This document shows, piece after piece, positions 1 through 8,884 of a stretch of 64,000 nucleotides of DNA. The notes below the pieces were generated by a model, which was not told the origin of the DNA, made no database searches, and saw only the letters and a list, made by a program, of their open reading frames with translations. The translations under genes were made by a program, and so were the position numbers. Position 1 is the stretch's first letter. Every line of letters starts with the position of its first letter. Source of the stretch: Bacteroidota bacterium (GTDB lineage Bacteria > Bacteroidota > Bacteroidia > SXHM01); contig CANKAM010000007.1 in assembly GCA_947479755.1 (NCBI GenBank), positions 58,057 to 122,056 on the forward strand. The letters are read 5' to 3'.

Positions 1-1
1 A

Positions 2-520
2 ACCGTTGGAATAATAGGCTACGGAAACATGGGAACTGCTTTTGCGCGGAGGCTGCAGAGTTTCAGTGTAATGGTATTAGCTTATGATAAGTACAAAGAA
101 AATTTTGGCGATGATTTTATTATTGAAGCCAACATGGATGCCATTTTTGAAGAGGCAGAAGTTGTCAGCCTGCATGTTCCGCTGACAGAAGAAACACAGT
201 ACTTAGTGAACGATGAATTTTTAAGTCGTTTTAAAAATCCGATTTACCTCATCAATACTTCACGCGGGAAAGTGGTGAATACAGAAGATTTAGTGAAGCA
301 CATAAAATCAGGAAAAGTGTTAGGAGCTTGTCTGGATGTTCTGGAGTATGAAACCTCATCACTTGAAAAATTAGAACCAAAAGATTTACCACCTGCGCTT
401 AAATATCTTTACGAAAGCGATAAGGTAATTCTCTCGCCACACATTGCCGGCTGGACATTTGAAAGCAATCAACGCATTTCATTGGTATTGGCAGAAAAAA
501 TTGCGAAAATCTTAAAATAG
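2..520 (+). CDS. D-isomer 2-hydroxyacid dehydrogenase (SerA-like), 5' end outside window
   Basis: The reading frame is open from base 2, so the listed ATG at 29 is internal and the N-terminal substrate domain lies off the left edge. The visible 172 or so residues begin in the NAD-binding Rossmann motif (GYGNMG) and continue through the family's catalytic segments: an Arg in INTSRGKVV, a Glu in LDVLEYE and the His in LSPHIAGWT. This is the oxidoreductase fold that converts 2-hydroxy acids to 2-oxo acids with NAD, and 3-phosphoglycerate dehydrogenase is the commonest member. The substrate cannot be set from the C-terminal half. The next gene, an aminotransferase, would fit serine or phosphonate-related metabolism, but co-transcription is doubtful because a promoter box lies between them. 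Confidence 0.85.
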   Translation, partial: TVGIIGYGNMGTAFARRLQSFSVMVLAYDKYKENFGDDFIIEANMDAIFEEAEVVSLHVPLTEETQYLVNDEFLSRFKNPIYLINTSRGKVVNTEDLVKHIKSGKVLGACLDVLEYETSSLEKLEPKDLPPALKYLYESDKVILSPHIAGWTFESNQRISLVLAEKIAKILK

Positions 521-563
521 GTTTCTTCACAAATATTTAATGCAAGGCTGAAATAGGTTTAAA

Positions 564-571
564 TACCTTTG
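564..571 (+). promoter_or_regulatory. -7 promoter box TACCTTTG for the PhnW-like gene
   Basis: Exact match to the Bacteroidota -7 consensus TAnnTTTG. It overlaps the TTG start proposed by the ORF track, which argues that translation starts at the ATG 19 bases further on. No clear TTG sits 17-23 bases upstream, so the -33 half is weak. Confidence 0.5.
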
Positions 572-589
572 GCAAAATTTTTTCTGAAA

Positions 590-1669
590 ATGGACAAACT
601 TCTCTTCACACCCGGACCTTTAACCACTGGCAAAACCGTTAAAGAAGCTATGCTTCACGATTACGGCTCGCGCGATTCCAAATTTGTAAACATGGTGAAA
701 GAGGTGAGGGCAAAGTTGTTGACTCTTGCCGGAGTCTCACAAGAAAAAGGATATGAGACAGTTATTATCCAGGGCTCAGGCACGTTTGGAATCGAAGCAA
801 CTATTTCCTCCTCTGTTCCCCGCGATGGACATTTGTTGATTGTTATAAATGGCGCGTATGGTCACCGCATGGCAAAGATTTGCAGTGTGCATGGTATAAA
901 ACATACTTCACTTGTTTTTGCAGAAAATGAAATTCCGACTATTGAGAAAACAGAAGCTGCATTGAAAAATGACAGCAGTATAACACATATCGCAATCGTT
1001 CACAGCGAAACAACCACGGGAATATTTAACCCTATTAAAGAGTTTGGCGCACTTGCTGCAAAATATAACAAGACTTATATTGTTGATGCCATGAGCAGTT
1101 TTGGTGCTGTTCCTGTTAATGTTGCTGACTTCAATATTGATTTTCTGGTTTCATCTTCCAATAAATGTATTGAAGGAGTTCCGGGGTTTTCTTTCATTAT
1201 TGCTAAACGCGAGAAGCTGATGCAATGCAAAGGACAGGCGAGAAGTCTTGTTCTGGATGTTTTTGCCCAATGGGAAGGTTTGGAAAATGATGGGCAATTC
1301 CGTTTTACACCACCTACTCATAGCATTGCTGCATTTCACAAAGCACTGGAAGAATTAGAAAAAGAAGGTGGTGTTTCTGCACGTGCCGCCCGCTACAAAG
1401 AAAATTACCATACCCTTATTGCAGGAATGCGCAAACTGGGTTTCAAAGAATACCTTGAGCCCGAAAAACAAGGTTATATCATCACCTCATTCCTCTATCC
1501 TGAGGGCAATTTCAACTTCAAAGAGTTCTATAACTCATTAAATGATAGAGGTTTTGTTATTTATCCCGGCAAGCTAACTCAGGCAGATGCATTCCGAATT
1601 GGGAATATTGGTCAGCTGTACAAAAAAGATGTGGAGGCTTTATTACAAGCGATAGAATCGCTCTTATAA
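590..1669 (+). CDS. phnW: 2-aminoethylphosphonate--pyruvate transaminase-like class V aminotransferase
   Basis: PLP enzyme that moves the amino group of 2-aminoethylphosphonate to pyruvate, giving phosphonoacetaldehyde and alanine. The 359 residues match the family length and run from FTPGPLTT at the N-terminus through IIQGSGTFGIEA (cofactor phosphate region) and VDAMSSFG (Asp166) to the Schiff-base Lys192 in SSSNKCIEG. I chose ATG 590 over the tracked TTG 569 because the latter lies inside a promoter box and adds seven non-family residues. No phosphonatase or other phosphonate gene is near, so it may act in making or recycling aminoethylphosphonate of lipids or glycans. A related serine- or alanine-glyoxylate aminotransferase activity cannot be excluded, but the motifs favour PhnW. 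Confidence 0.82.
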   Translation: MDKLLFTPGPLTTGKTVKEAMLHDYGSRDSKFVNMVKEVRAKLLTLAGVSQEKGYETVIIQGSGTFGIEATISSSVPRDGHLLIVINGAYGHRMAKICSVHGIKHTSLVFAENEIPTIEKTEAALKNDSSITHIAIVHSETTTGIFNPIKEFGALAAKYNKTYIVDAMSSFGAVPVNVADFNIDFLVSSSNKCIEGVPGFSFIIAKREKLMQCKGQARSLVLDVFAQWEGLENDGQFRFTPPTHSIAAFHKALEELEKEGGVSARAARYKENYHTLIAGMRKLGFKEYLEPEKQGYIITSFLYPEGNFNFKEFYNSLNDRGFVIYPGKLTQADAFRIGNIGQLYKKDVEALLQAIESLL

Positions 1670-1810
1670 TTATTAAGTCTTATTGTCGTTTATACCCGAT
1701 TCTCGTCATTTAAACGATTAACACCCTAATTGTTAGCAAATTTTAACACCCCCCTTGAACTTTCGGGCAGGATTATTGTTAATGTTACAACATCATTTAA
1801 AAAGTACATT

Positions 1811-1957
1811 ATGACCAAGCCGAAAAGAAAAATTAGCAAAACGCCACAAAAGAGGATTAAAGTGCAGTTGGATTACAAAACCATCATCACTATTAACAGA
1901 ATGGAATCCCTGAAACTTTGGCTCGAAAGATACCCGGAAGCAAAGGTTCTTGCATAA
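1811..1957 (+). CDS. small basic protein of unknown function (48 aa)
   Basis: A short, Lys/Arg-rich protein beginning MTKPKRKISKTPQKR with a more ordered second half (VQLDYKTIITINRMESLKLW, then a pattern like LERYPEAKV). The ORF track starts at a TTG 81 bases upstream; I prefer the ATG because the preceding sequence is AT-rich spacer and the upstream residues look non-coding. It has no signal peptide or membrane segment. The basic tail could bind nucleic acid, but that is a guess. It stands alone between a plus-strand metabolic gene and a minus-strand block. Confidence 0.5.
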   Translation: MTKPKRKISKTPQKRIKVQLDYKTIITINRMESLKLWLERYPEAKVLA

Positions 1958-2099
1958 GAACCAAAAATTTATCTGACAGGAAAGCTATTTTGTCATGTTT
2001 GACATGCTTCCTAATCTATTATCAGTTCTTGATATAGATTTCTATCAAAGAAGACTATTAATATTGGCTTTTAACTCTAAAAGCTAATTATTTTATATT

Positions 2100-2981
2100 T
2101 TATCGCTTAATAATCAATTTGCCCGTAGAAATCTGAATTTCTCTTCTATCAGAAACTCTGTAAATATATGTTCCATTGGTAAGATGAGCGATATTTACAT
2201 CTTGCTTATTTTCACTAACCTGAAATAATCCGACTTTTCTTCCTGTAACATCAAACAATTCAAGATTTGCATCTGTTTTTAAATTTATAATATGCAATGT
2301 GTTTTGAGCAGGGTTGGGTCCAATACCAACCTTTAATGTTGTTGAGTGATTTTGAATTCCTGTATTATCAAAAGCAAAAGCTAAATCGTCTATAAATAAG
2401 GTGGATCCCACAATTCCATGGTCGCCTGCACATGAAATTAAAACAATAACTGCGGTGTCGGGAGTTGCACCTGAAACATATTCAATAGAATCCACAAATT
2501 GTTGGTAGCTGGTAGTATTCTGGATAAACTCAATACGTGTATGCCCTACAACATCACGTGATGTCCCGTTCCATTTACTCAATGTTACTTCTACAGAGCC
2601 GGTATCCCCATTAACAGGGTTATAAATATACCAGCCTGTCATGGAAACAGGGCGTTGATCATACGCTATTCCTCCGCTGATACTTCCATCTGTGTTAATA
2701 ACTCCGGTTGCACATATTCCGGGGACAATAAAAGTGGAAATTGTTTTTGTTACTAGTCTAATTGCACTTGAACCACTATGAATTTCACCTGCTGTAGTGG
2801 TTTTTATTGCCGTTCCTCCGGGTAATACAGATGCTATTAATGAATTAATAGTGCCCCAACCATTGGGGTCGTCATAGCCTGGTCCGGCTGTCCAATCTTC
2901 AAAACCAGGATTAGGTATAGATTGTGATTTTGTATCAATTGAAAAAAAGGCTAATAAAATTATTGGTATTAATTTTTTCAT
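2100..2981 (-). CDS. T9SS-exported protein with PCMD-like domain, paralogue A
   Basis: 293 residues: a signal peptide (MKKLIPIILLAFFS...KSQS), a beta-rich body and a C-terminal T9SS type A sorting domain (GPNPAQNTLHI, TGRKVGLF, GTYIYRV, basic end). The body contains PGFEDWT near the N-terminus, AIRLVTK, GVINTDG, RPVSMTGWYIYNP and KWNGTSRDVVG. This order resembles the putative carbohydrate-metabolism domain PCMD (PF13201), a beta-sandwich found on Bacteroidota surface proteins. It is a clear paralogue of the plus-strand protein at 10517-11404: the same segments occur in the same order. It is the last gene of a five-gene minus-strand block. Ligand unknown; the domain assignment is by eye. Confidence 0.8.
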   Translation of the reverse strand: MKKLIPIILLAFFSIDTKSQSIPNPGFEDWTAGPGYDDPNGWGTINSLIASVLPGGTAIKTTTAGEIHSGSSAIRLVTKTISTFIVPGICATGVINTDGSISGGIAYDQRPVSMTGWYIYNPVNGDTGSVEVTLSKWNGTSRDVVGHTRIEFIQNTTSYQQFVDSIEYVSGATPDTAVIVLISCAGDHGIVGSTLFIDDLAFAFDNTGIQNHSTTLKVGIGPNPAQNTLHIINLKTDANLELFDVTGRKVGLFQVSENKQDVNIAHLTNGTYIYRVSDRREIQISTGKLIIKR

Positions 2982-3017
2982 ATTTTTTTTGTTTGGTATT
3001 AAAATTAAAGGGATGTT

Positions 3018-4655
3018 TTATTTTATAACTATTCGCTGAACAGATTGATAATTCCCGGCTGAGATTGCGACCAAGTAGATCCCTGCTGCATATTTCTCAG
3101 GGAATTCAATTTCATCTAAATAATTTCCGGCAGGTTTATTTTTTTGAGTCATCAGCAGTGATTTTTCGCCCAAAACGTTAATGAGTTCAACTTTAAGATC
3201 TGAAGTAGTTGGTAAAATATAATTCATCGAAATCATATCTGATGCAGGATTTGGAAAGACAGTTACTTTAAGAGGATTACTATCAGGATTATCAATACCC
3301 GATAACAAGTCTCCATAAATATATTGAAAGCCCATTACCATCATTTCCTCTTCAGAAGTTAACCCCCAATAAATGGTATCAGAGGTGTAATTTCTATATC
3401 GGGCGCGGTGTATCCAACCTAAACGGGGGTCAACCTGTAGAAAATTATCATAAAATCTAAATGTAGCATCCACACCAAAACGGTGATAACCTACATTAAA
3501 GTCCTGCTCATAGCTGTACCAGCTTTCATATTCCTGTGTACCCATTGTTCCGTCAGGATTACGAAGAAAGATATCATAGTCGGTTCCGTATTTGTGCGTG
3601 TGTCCATATAGTTGCCATACTTTCCAGTATTTGGTTTCATTTACATCGTTTGCTACCTCAACAAACTCATGTTCTATATTATCCGGAGGAATGGCAATAC
3701 TAAAAACCGGATAATTTCTGATAAGCATAAAATCTGAAGCAGTGCCAATGGGTTGCGTGTAAATGTTCATATAAAGATCGCAAGCCATAACGGTGTCAGG
3801 GTTTGGGTTGCGTATATGAAGGTTGAGATCAAGAACAGAGTTTTGCGCCCAAAAATAGGCAGTTCCTGTAGGCAAATCATATTCCCACATATTGGGTCCT
3901 GTTCCTATTCCATCCGTAACATCAGCATGTGAACTCAGTGCTTCTGGTCTTAATCCTTCAGCATAGTTATTCTCACCACCGGGAGAAAATTTATAAATTA
4001 CGAAGTGATGTGTGTTTGATGGGAGCAGAGTAACAACTTTTGGTATTTCAATATTGCTTGATAAACGTGGGTCATGTTTAATATAATAATAATCTTCAGT
4101 GGCCGGGGGCACTAAGATTTTTCCGATATAAATCTGGAAGCCTTCTCCGCTTGCGGGTGGAGTTGGATTTGGATAAGAATCATCTTTCCCGGCTCCGCTG
4201 TAATACAAATCTATTACATCAGTATCCACAACTGTTCCGGTTTGAGGTGCACCTCGCAAAATCCATTGGCGCATCAGTTCAATTTCTTCCTTCGCTAATG
4301 AAGTAAGACCGCTGGGCATATTATTTCCTTCTGTTCCCGCCAGAGTCATGTGAATATTATTTTCATTTAAACCATGTACAATTTTGCGTAAAAGAAAACT
4401 ACGGTCAACATATCCGGGTGTTATTAGTTTGTCACCTTTTGCAGCAGCAGTGGGATTAACCGGAGTTGCATTTACCAAAGCTGAATACAGTGCAGATTCA
4501 GAAAGAGTAACATTGAACGTTGGTGTAACTCCACTATGACAGCTTGCGCCTGCACAGTTGGTTTGAAGGAGTTGATGAATCTGTGTAAATGTGCTTTGTG
4601 ACTTTACATTGATGGAAAGAAGCGCGAAGAAAATAACGGGTAAAATATTTTTCAT
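3018..4655 (-). CDS. secreted cytochrome c-like / PHM-type copper monooxygenase fusion, T9SS cargo (copy 1)
   Basis: 545 residues with four parts. (1) Signal peptide to about residue 19. (2) Cytochrome c-like domain, residues 22-135, with C34AGASC39H40, a CX4CH motif instead of CXXCH, and a candidate distal Met113 in NNMPSG. (3) A region of about 170-450 carrying all six copper ligands of peptidylglycine-hydroxylating/dopamine-beta monooxygenases in order: H216-H217 (THHFVIYKF), H280 (LHIRNP), H352-x-H354 (GHTHKYG) and Met438 in TSEEEMM. (4) T9SS sorting domain (VFPNPASD to the end). The fold oxidises C-H bonds using two copper ions, O2 and an external electron donor. The heme domain could be that donor, which is inference. 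It lies 34 bases downstream of its paralogue. Substrate unknown. Confidence 0.8.
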   Translation of the reverse strand: MKNILPVIFFALLSINVKSQSTFTQIHQLLQTNCAGASCHSGVTPTFNVTLSESALYSALVNATPVNPTAAAKGDKLITPGYVDRSFLLRKIVHGLNENNIHMTLAGTEGNNMPSGLTSLAKEEIELMRQWILRGAPQTGTVVDTDVIDLYYSGAGKDDSYPNPTPPASGEGFQIYIGKILVPPATEDYYYIKHDPRLSSNIEIPKVVTLLPSNTHHFVIYKFSPGGENNYAEGLRPEALSSHADVTDGIGTGPNMWEYDLPTGTAYFWAQNSVLDLNLHIRNPNPDTVMACDLYMNIYTQPIGTASDFMLIRNYPVFSIAIPPDNIEHEFVEVANDVNETKYWKVWQLYGHTHKYGTDYDIFLRNPDGTMGTQEYESWYSYEQDFNVGYHRFGVDATFRFYDNFLQVDPRLGWIHRARYRNYTSDTIYWGLTSEEEMMVMGFQYIYGDLLSGIDNPDSNPLKVTVFPNPASDMISMNYILPTTSDLKVELINVLGEKSLLMTQKNKPAGNYLDEIEFPEKYAAGIYLVAISAGNYQSVQRIVIK

Positions 4656-4689
4656 AAAAATATTGGTTTAGGGTAAAGTTTTAAGTTCG

Positions 4690-6345
4690 TTATTCAAAAA
4701 TAATTTTTGCGGTTTGATTTCCTGAATTAGTTGAAATGGTCATGGAATAAAATCCCGGAGTAAGACCTAATGCGCTTTGACTTAGCTGCAGTTTTTGTTT
4801 GCCTTCGGTTATTGAAATGTTTTTAGAATAAACTTCTCTGCCCATCATATCCAAAAGAAGAATCGTGCCTTCTGAAGAATTGTCGCAGTTGAATGAAAGG
4901 TTAATAATATCTCGTGAAGGGTTGGGATAAACATTAAAATAATTAAAAACACTTTCTTCTTCTTTAACACCGATGGTTACAGGTTCTGTGGTGTATTGAA
5001 TATATGAAACAAACATTTCATCGGTAGTTCTCAGTCCGAAATAAACCGGATCCGGGCCGGGGTTATTATACATGGTTTCATGTATTAAACCATCAGAAAA
5101 ATCAACTTCCAGCATGGGGTCAAATGTGCGGAAAGGTGGATGCGCCCAGTCGTAATACCCTTGGTTAAAAGTATAGTCAGTATTATAATGCCCGTCATAA
5201 ATAAGGTCACCTTTAGTGCCGTCTGAGTTGCGCATCCAGATATTGTATTCTTTACCTAATTGGTGTGTGTGAGCCATTATTGACCAGATATACCAAGTAT
5301 AAGCCGAGTCGGCATTAAAATGATTTATAGTATAGATTGAATCGAGTCCGGTTCCCGGAATAACAAGGTTTGTTGGATCATCTCCACCATAATAGATTGG
5401 ACCGGCAATCATTTCGGTTTGGGCTGTGCCAATGGGTTGTGTATAAACATTTGAATATACTTCGGCAGGAAGGATTGAATCTTGATTGTAATTTGGAATG
5501 TGGTAATTCAAGTCAATAACAGAATTTGCTTCCCAACTAAATGCTGTACCCTCAGGAAGAAGAAGGTCTTGACTGTTGGGCCATTGACCTAAAATGTTAC
5601 TGGTGTAATAAACGCCTGCTGCATCAAGAACGGTGTTCACCGGTCTTAATCCGGGAAGAAAATTTGAATCTTGTTGGGGGTAATATTTATAAAGTGCGGT
5701 GTGATGTGAGTATTCATTAATTTCGGTATTGATACGATATACCTCTTTTGCCGCAGGCATCTTAGTGGCATATTTATAGAAAACCTCTTTTTCTGTTGCG
5801 GGAGCTAAAAAGAAGGGCCCATAATGAACCTGAAAACCTTCTGATGGGTCAGGTGGGGTAAGACGAGGAATTCTTGGCATTCCAGGTCCGCTGTAATAAT
5901 CAGCCAATACCTGGATGTCAATATAATGATTAGTATCACCAGCTCCCCAAAGAATCCACTGGCGGATAAGTTCAATGTCTTTGTTGGCCATTGCTGGTTG
6001 TCCGCTGGGCATTGGATTTCCCATTTGATTGGTCAGATGATTAACACCCACATCTATAGCATTTGCCACCTTTTTGAAAAGAAAACTGCGCTCGGGATAA
6101 CCGGGGTCAACTAATTTATAACCGGCTGTATTTGCTGCCGGGTTTACAGGGGTAATATTTATCAGGTTTTGATAAACTGATGAAGTGGAACCTGACAGGT
6201 TTAATTGTGCAGATGGGCTTCCACCACTATGGCAGCCTGTTGTACATTTTGTTTGAAATAGAGTATGAACTTGCTCAAAAGTTGATTGCGCAAAAAGGTA
6301 ACTTGATAAACTAATTAGCTGAATTGAAAGCAGAAATTTTTTCAT
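4690..6345 (-). CDS. secreted cytochrome c-like / PHM-type copper monooxygenase fusion, T9SS cargo (copy 2)
   Basis: 551 residues from the ATG at 6345. The tracked start at 6408 runs into the upstream gene and precedes an obvious signal peptide (MKKFLLSIQLISLSSYLFAQ), so it was rejected. The layout equals copy 1: a cytochrome c-like domain with C34TTGC38H39 (a CX3CH motif) and Met112 in GNPMPSG. Copper ligands follow at H214-H215 (YSHHTALYK), H282 (YHIPNY), H359-x-H361 (AHTHQLG) and Met444 (TTDEMFV), then a T9SS sorting domain (VYPNPSRD). The two copies differ widely in sequence and in heme spacing, so the duplication is old and may have separated substrates. The enzyme should act outside the cell or on its surface. 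Confidence 0.8.
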   Translation of the reverse strand: MKKFLLSIQLISLSSYLFAQSTFEQVHTLFQTKCTTGCHSGGSPSAQLNLSGSTSSVYQNLINITPVNPAANTAGYKLVDPGYPERSFLFKKVANAIDVGVNHLTNQMGNPMPSGQPAMANKDIELIRQWILWGAGDTNHYIDIQVLADYYSGPGMPRIPRLTPPDPSEGFQVHYGPFFLAPATEKEVFYKYATKMPAAKEVYRINTEINEYSHHTALYKYYPQQDSNFLPGLRPVNTVLDAAGVYYTSNILGQWPNSQDLLLPEGTAFSWEANSVIDLNYHIPNYNQDSILPAEVYSNVYTQPIGTAQTEMIAGPIYYGGDDPTNLVIPGTGLDSIYTINHFNADSAYTWYIWSIMAHTHQLGKEYNIWMRNSDGTKGDLIYDGHYNTDYTFNQGYYDWAHPPFRTFDPMLEVDFSDGLIHETMYNNPGPDPVYFGLRTTDEMFVSYIQYTTEPVTIGVKEEESVFNYFNVYPNPSRDIINLSFNCDNSSEGTILLLDMMGREVYSKNISITEGKQKLQLSQSALGLTPGFYSMTISTNSGNQTAKIIFE

Positions 6346-6391
6346 TATTGAAATTAATTTTGTGTAAATATATTTTTTTCTATTGTATTTA

Positions 6392-7129
6392 TTATTTACC
6401 TGACACAATCATTCTTTTTGTAATGCGTGTCTTGCCGTTGGCTATGGTATAGAAATAAGTGCCCGGAGCAAGCTTTTCAGCACTGTAATTAATGGAGTTT
6501 ACTCCGCTTACTGCATTAATCTTACTGCTGTGCACGGCTCTGCCAAGCATATCAAACACATAAAAAGTAACAGTTTCCGATGTTGGGCTGTTGAACTTAA
6601 TGGTTGTAGTGCCGCTAAAGGGGTTTGGTATGTTTTGTATCACATCAAATTTGGAGGTGTTGAGTGTTTGAATACCCACATTACCAACATATAGTGTAAA
6701 TACATCAAGTGAGTAAGGAAGCTCAACCGTATCTAAATCTAATAGACCATAAACTATTACATCAAATAGTATGGGATAAACACCTACGGTATCATTTACT
6801 GTTCCGTTAATAATAAAGCATCCCTGTGTTCCACCGGGGTAGGTGCAGGTACCCAAAGTGCTGTTGCATTGGAAGGAAAGCCCTACGGGCATTCCGGTTA
6901 TGGAAGCCAGTTTAATACTGTCAATATGAACGGTAACAACAGAAATGGTGGTATCGGTTGGAACGGTTACGGTCATAGTCTGGTTATAGGTTTCACCGGG
7001 GTTTACAATACTGTCGGGCAGCATGGGGTAAACTAATCCTACAGCATTGGGGTCGGTTGTGCATACCTGGGTAAAGCCGGTTGCCGAAACTGCGATAATA
7101 AGTAAGAGTGCGAGGTAGATTTTTTTCAT
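6392..7129 (-). CDS. small T9SS-exported protein with an Ig-like/putative adhesion domain
   Basis: 245 residues: signal peptide (MKKIYLALLLIIAVSATGFTQ), one beta-rich domain of about 140 residues and a T9SS sorting domain (QNIPNPFSGTTTI, DMLGRAV, GTYFYTI, TKRMIVSGK). The domain contains the sequence MPVGLSFQC and the Cys-bearing TLGTCTYPGGTQGCF. Its pattern recurs at the N-terminus of the 968-residue protein at 26597-29503 (MPAGLAYSC, then SRGCVKICGTP), so the two share a module. It is encoded 46 bases upstream of copy 2 of the copper monooxygenase on the same strand. The function is unknown; binding or structural support at the cell surface is plausible. Confidence 0.75.
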   Translation of the reverse strand: MKKIYLALLLIIAVSATGFTQVCTTDPNAVGLVYPMLPDSIVNPGETYNQTMTVTVPTDTTISVVTVHIDSIKLASITGMPVGLSFQCNSTLGTCTYPGGTQGCFIINGTVNDTVGVYPILFDVIVYGLLDLDTVELPYSLDVFTLYVGNVGIQTLNTSKFDVIQNIPNPFSGTTTIKFNSPTSETVTFYVFDMLGRAVHSSKINAVSGVNSINYSAEKLAPGTYFYTIANGKTRITKRMIVSGK

Positions 7130-7162
7130 TTTGGGTTTGGTTGTTTATTATTGATTTGTTCT

Positions 7163-8836
7163 TTAAATTTTTACTGCGTTTATAAAAAAATTGGTTTGGT
7201 TACCTGAAATTTTTATGCGGTATGAACCCCGTGGTATGTTGAGTTGAAGCACGTTTAACTCAAACTGCTGTTTACCCGGCTTTGTAACAGTTATGTTTTC
7301 TTCAACCAATTTTTTACCCAACAGGTCAGTCATTTCCAATTGATATATCCCTGTTTCGGTTACGGTAAACTCTATTTGTGCTGTTTCTGCAAATGGATTA
7401 GGAAAAATGTGTGCATCATTCAGCGTGTTTTGCCCCTCATTTATTGCGGCTGGGTATTGCTTGAGTATTGTAAATTGATCCTGTATAACACCACCGGCAG
7501 TTAGGTAATGCGCATCAAGGCGGTCACCATCAATATCAATAAAAAGTGAACCTAAGCAGGTGTCGCACAGTTGCATGGTAAACATTGACGCTATTTCAAC
7601 CGGGTTATAGGCGCTGTTACTGCTGCTGTTACCTGCTATTGCATAAACAGTTCCTTTTCCGGCCTGCGGCCCTGTAAGATATTTAACGTATGCCTCGCCT
7701 AAAGCATCGTTTCCGCTGGTGCCGTTAACTAACATGTCTGAAGTAAACGAGGCATTTAGTCCATAATGTCCGTTAATCAAATGGCTGCGCTGGTAGCTGT
7801 GGTCGTGTCCGTTAAGCACCAAATCAACGCCATACTTTTCAAGTATTGGGTTAAAATGCCTGCGGCTGGATTTGCAAAAGGGCGACCAATCAGTAACAAA
7901 CTGTGCTGCACTGTAAGGCATCTGATGCCAAAAGGCTATTTTCCATTTTTTGGTAGTGGCTGCAAGATCGGCTTTCAGCCATGCTATCATGGGCGAAGTA
8001 AAACTGGTATCTGAATCGGTTACCCCTAGCCAATCAAAGGTAGAATCTTGTGAGCCAATCTCTGAATTGAGTGAAATGAAGTGGATATTACCGTAATCAA
8101 ATGAATAAAATATTTTGAGGTTAGAAGGCACACCACCTAATTCACCATGTGTTGGAGGGTCAATAATATCAAGATACGGACCTGTGTGAGTGGCAGGATC
8201 TAAGGTGCAAAAATCCGGCTCCCAGGGGCAAATGCTGTTGTAATCATGATTGCCTGAGGTAGAGGCAAAAGGCAACTTTGGAAACAGATGATGATACCCG
8301 TAGATACTGTCAAATACTTTTACGGTATATTCTGAATCGGTGCCATCGTAATAAGCATTATCGCCCAACCAAAGCCAAAGGTCGGCAGGTTTGGTAGCGG
8401 CAGCGTGTTCAATATAAGATTCGCGCACCAATGCTTGTCCGTCATTTCCATGTCCCATATCACCCATAGCCCAAAGCCTTACAGGGGTAGTGGTGTTGGT
8501 ATCGGGTGCGGTGGTAAAATAATAGTTAGAATTGGTTGCCCCCAACATTGCTGCGCTACTGCCTACGTTGTAAAAATATTTGGTGTGAGGCGCAAGCGCA
8601 GTAATTTTTACGCGATGCTCGGTAGTAACATTTGCACTGTCAATAATAAAATCGGTTGAGCCCAACGTTGAACCATAATAAACGCGGCTGTCGGTAGCCA
8701 CATCTGTGCGCCAGCGCAAAATCATGCTGGTTTGTCCGGGACTTTGCAGATAGGGTCCGCGGATGAGAGTTTGAGATTGCGCCTCAGAAATTACAGCTAA
8801 AAAAAGGAAAAATAAGATAATGTGTTTCAGTTTCAT
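7163..8836 (-). CDS. purple acid phosphatase-like metallophosphoesterase, T9SS cargo
   Basis: 557 residues. After the signal peptide there is a fibronectin-like purple acid phosphatase N-domain (RGPYLQSPGQTSMILRWRT). The calcineurin-type catalytic domain follows with its metal motifs in order: AMGDMGHG, WLGDNAYYDG, STSGNHDYNS, FWHQMPY and LNGHDHSYQR. A T9SS sorting domain closes the protein (FPNPFAETAQI). The family hydrolyses phosphomonoesters with an Fe-Zn, Fe-Mn or di-iron centre. Outside the cell it would release phosphate from organic phosphate. It is the first gene of the five-gene secreted block and is divergent from the gene at 8931. Confidence 0.88.
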   Translation of the reverse strand: MKLKHIILFFLFLAVISEAQSQTLIRGPYLQSPGQTSMILRWRTDVATDSRVYYGSTLGSTDFIIDSANVTTEHRVKITALAPHTKYFYNVGSSAAMLGATNSNYYFTTAPDTNTTTPVRLWAMGDMGHGNDGQALVRESYIEHAAATKPADLWLWLGDNAYYDGTDSEYTVKVFDSIYGYHHLFPKLPFASTSGNHDYNSICPWEPDFCTLDPATHTGPYLDIIDPPTHGELGGVPSNLKIFYSFDYGNIHFISLNSEIGSQDSTFDWLGVTDSDTSFTSPMIAWLKADLAATTKKWKIAFWHQMPYSAAQFVTDWSPFCKSSRRHFNPILEKYGVDLVLNGHDHSYQRSHLINGHYGLNASFTSDMLVNGTSGNDALGEAYVKYLTGPQAGKGTVYAIAGNSSSNSAYNPVEIASMFTMQLCDTCLGSLFIDIDGDRLDAHYLTAGGVIQDQFTILKQYPAAINEGQNTLNDAHIFPNPFAETAQIEFTVTETGIYQLEMTDLLGKKLVEENITVTKPGKQQFELNVLQLNIPRGSYRIKISGNQTNFFINAVKI

Positions 8837-8884
8837 TGTGTCAAATCTGCCTCAATAAACCGGTAAGGCAAAAACTTTTTTGTT

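Noticed and set aside
4690-6408. Upstream start for the second copper monooxygenase (MCQVNNKYNRKK)
   Set aside because: It overlaps the end of the upstream gene and places 21 polar residues before a clear signal peptide at 6345.
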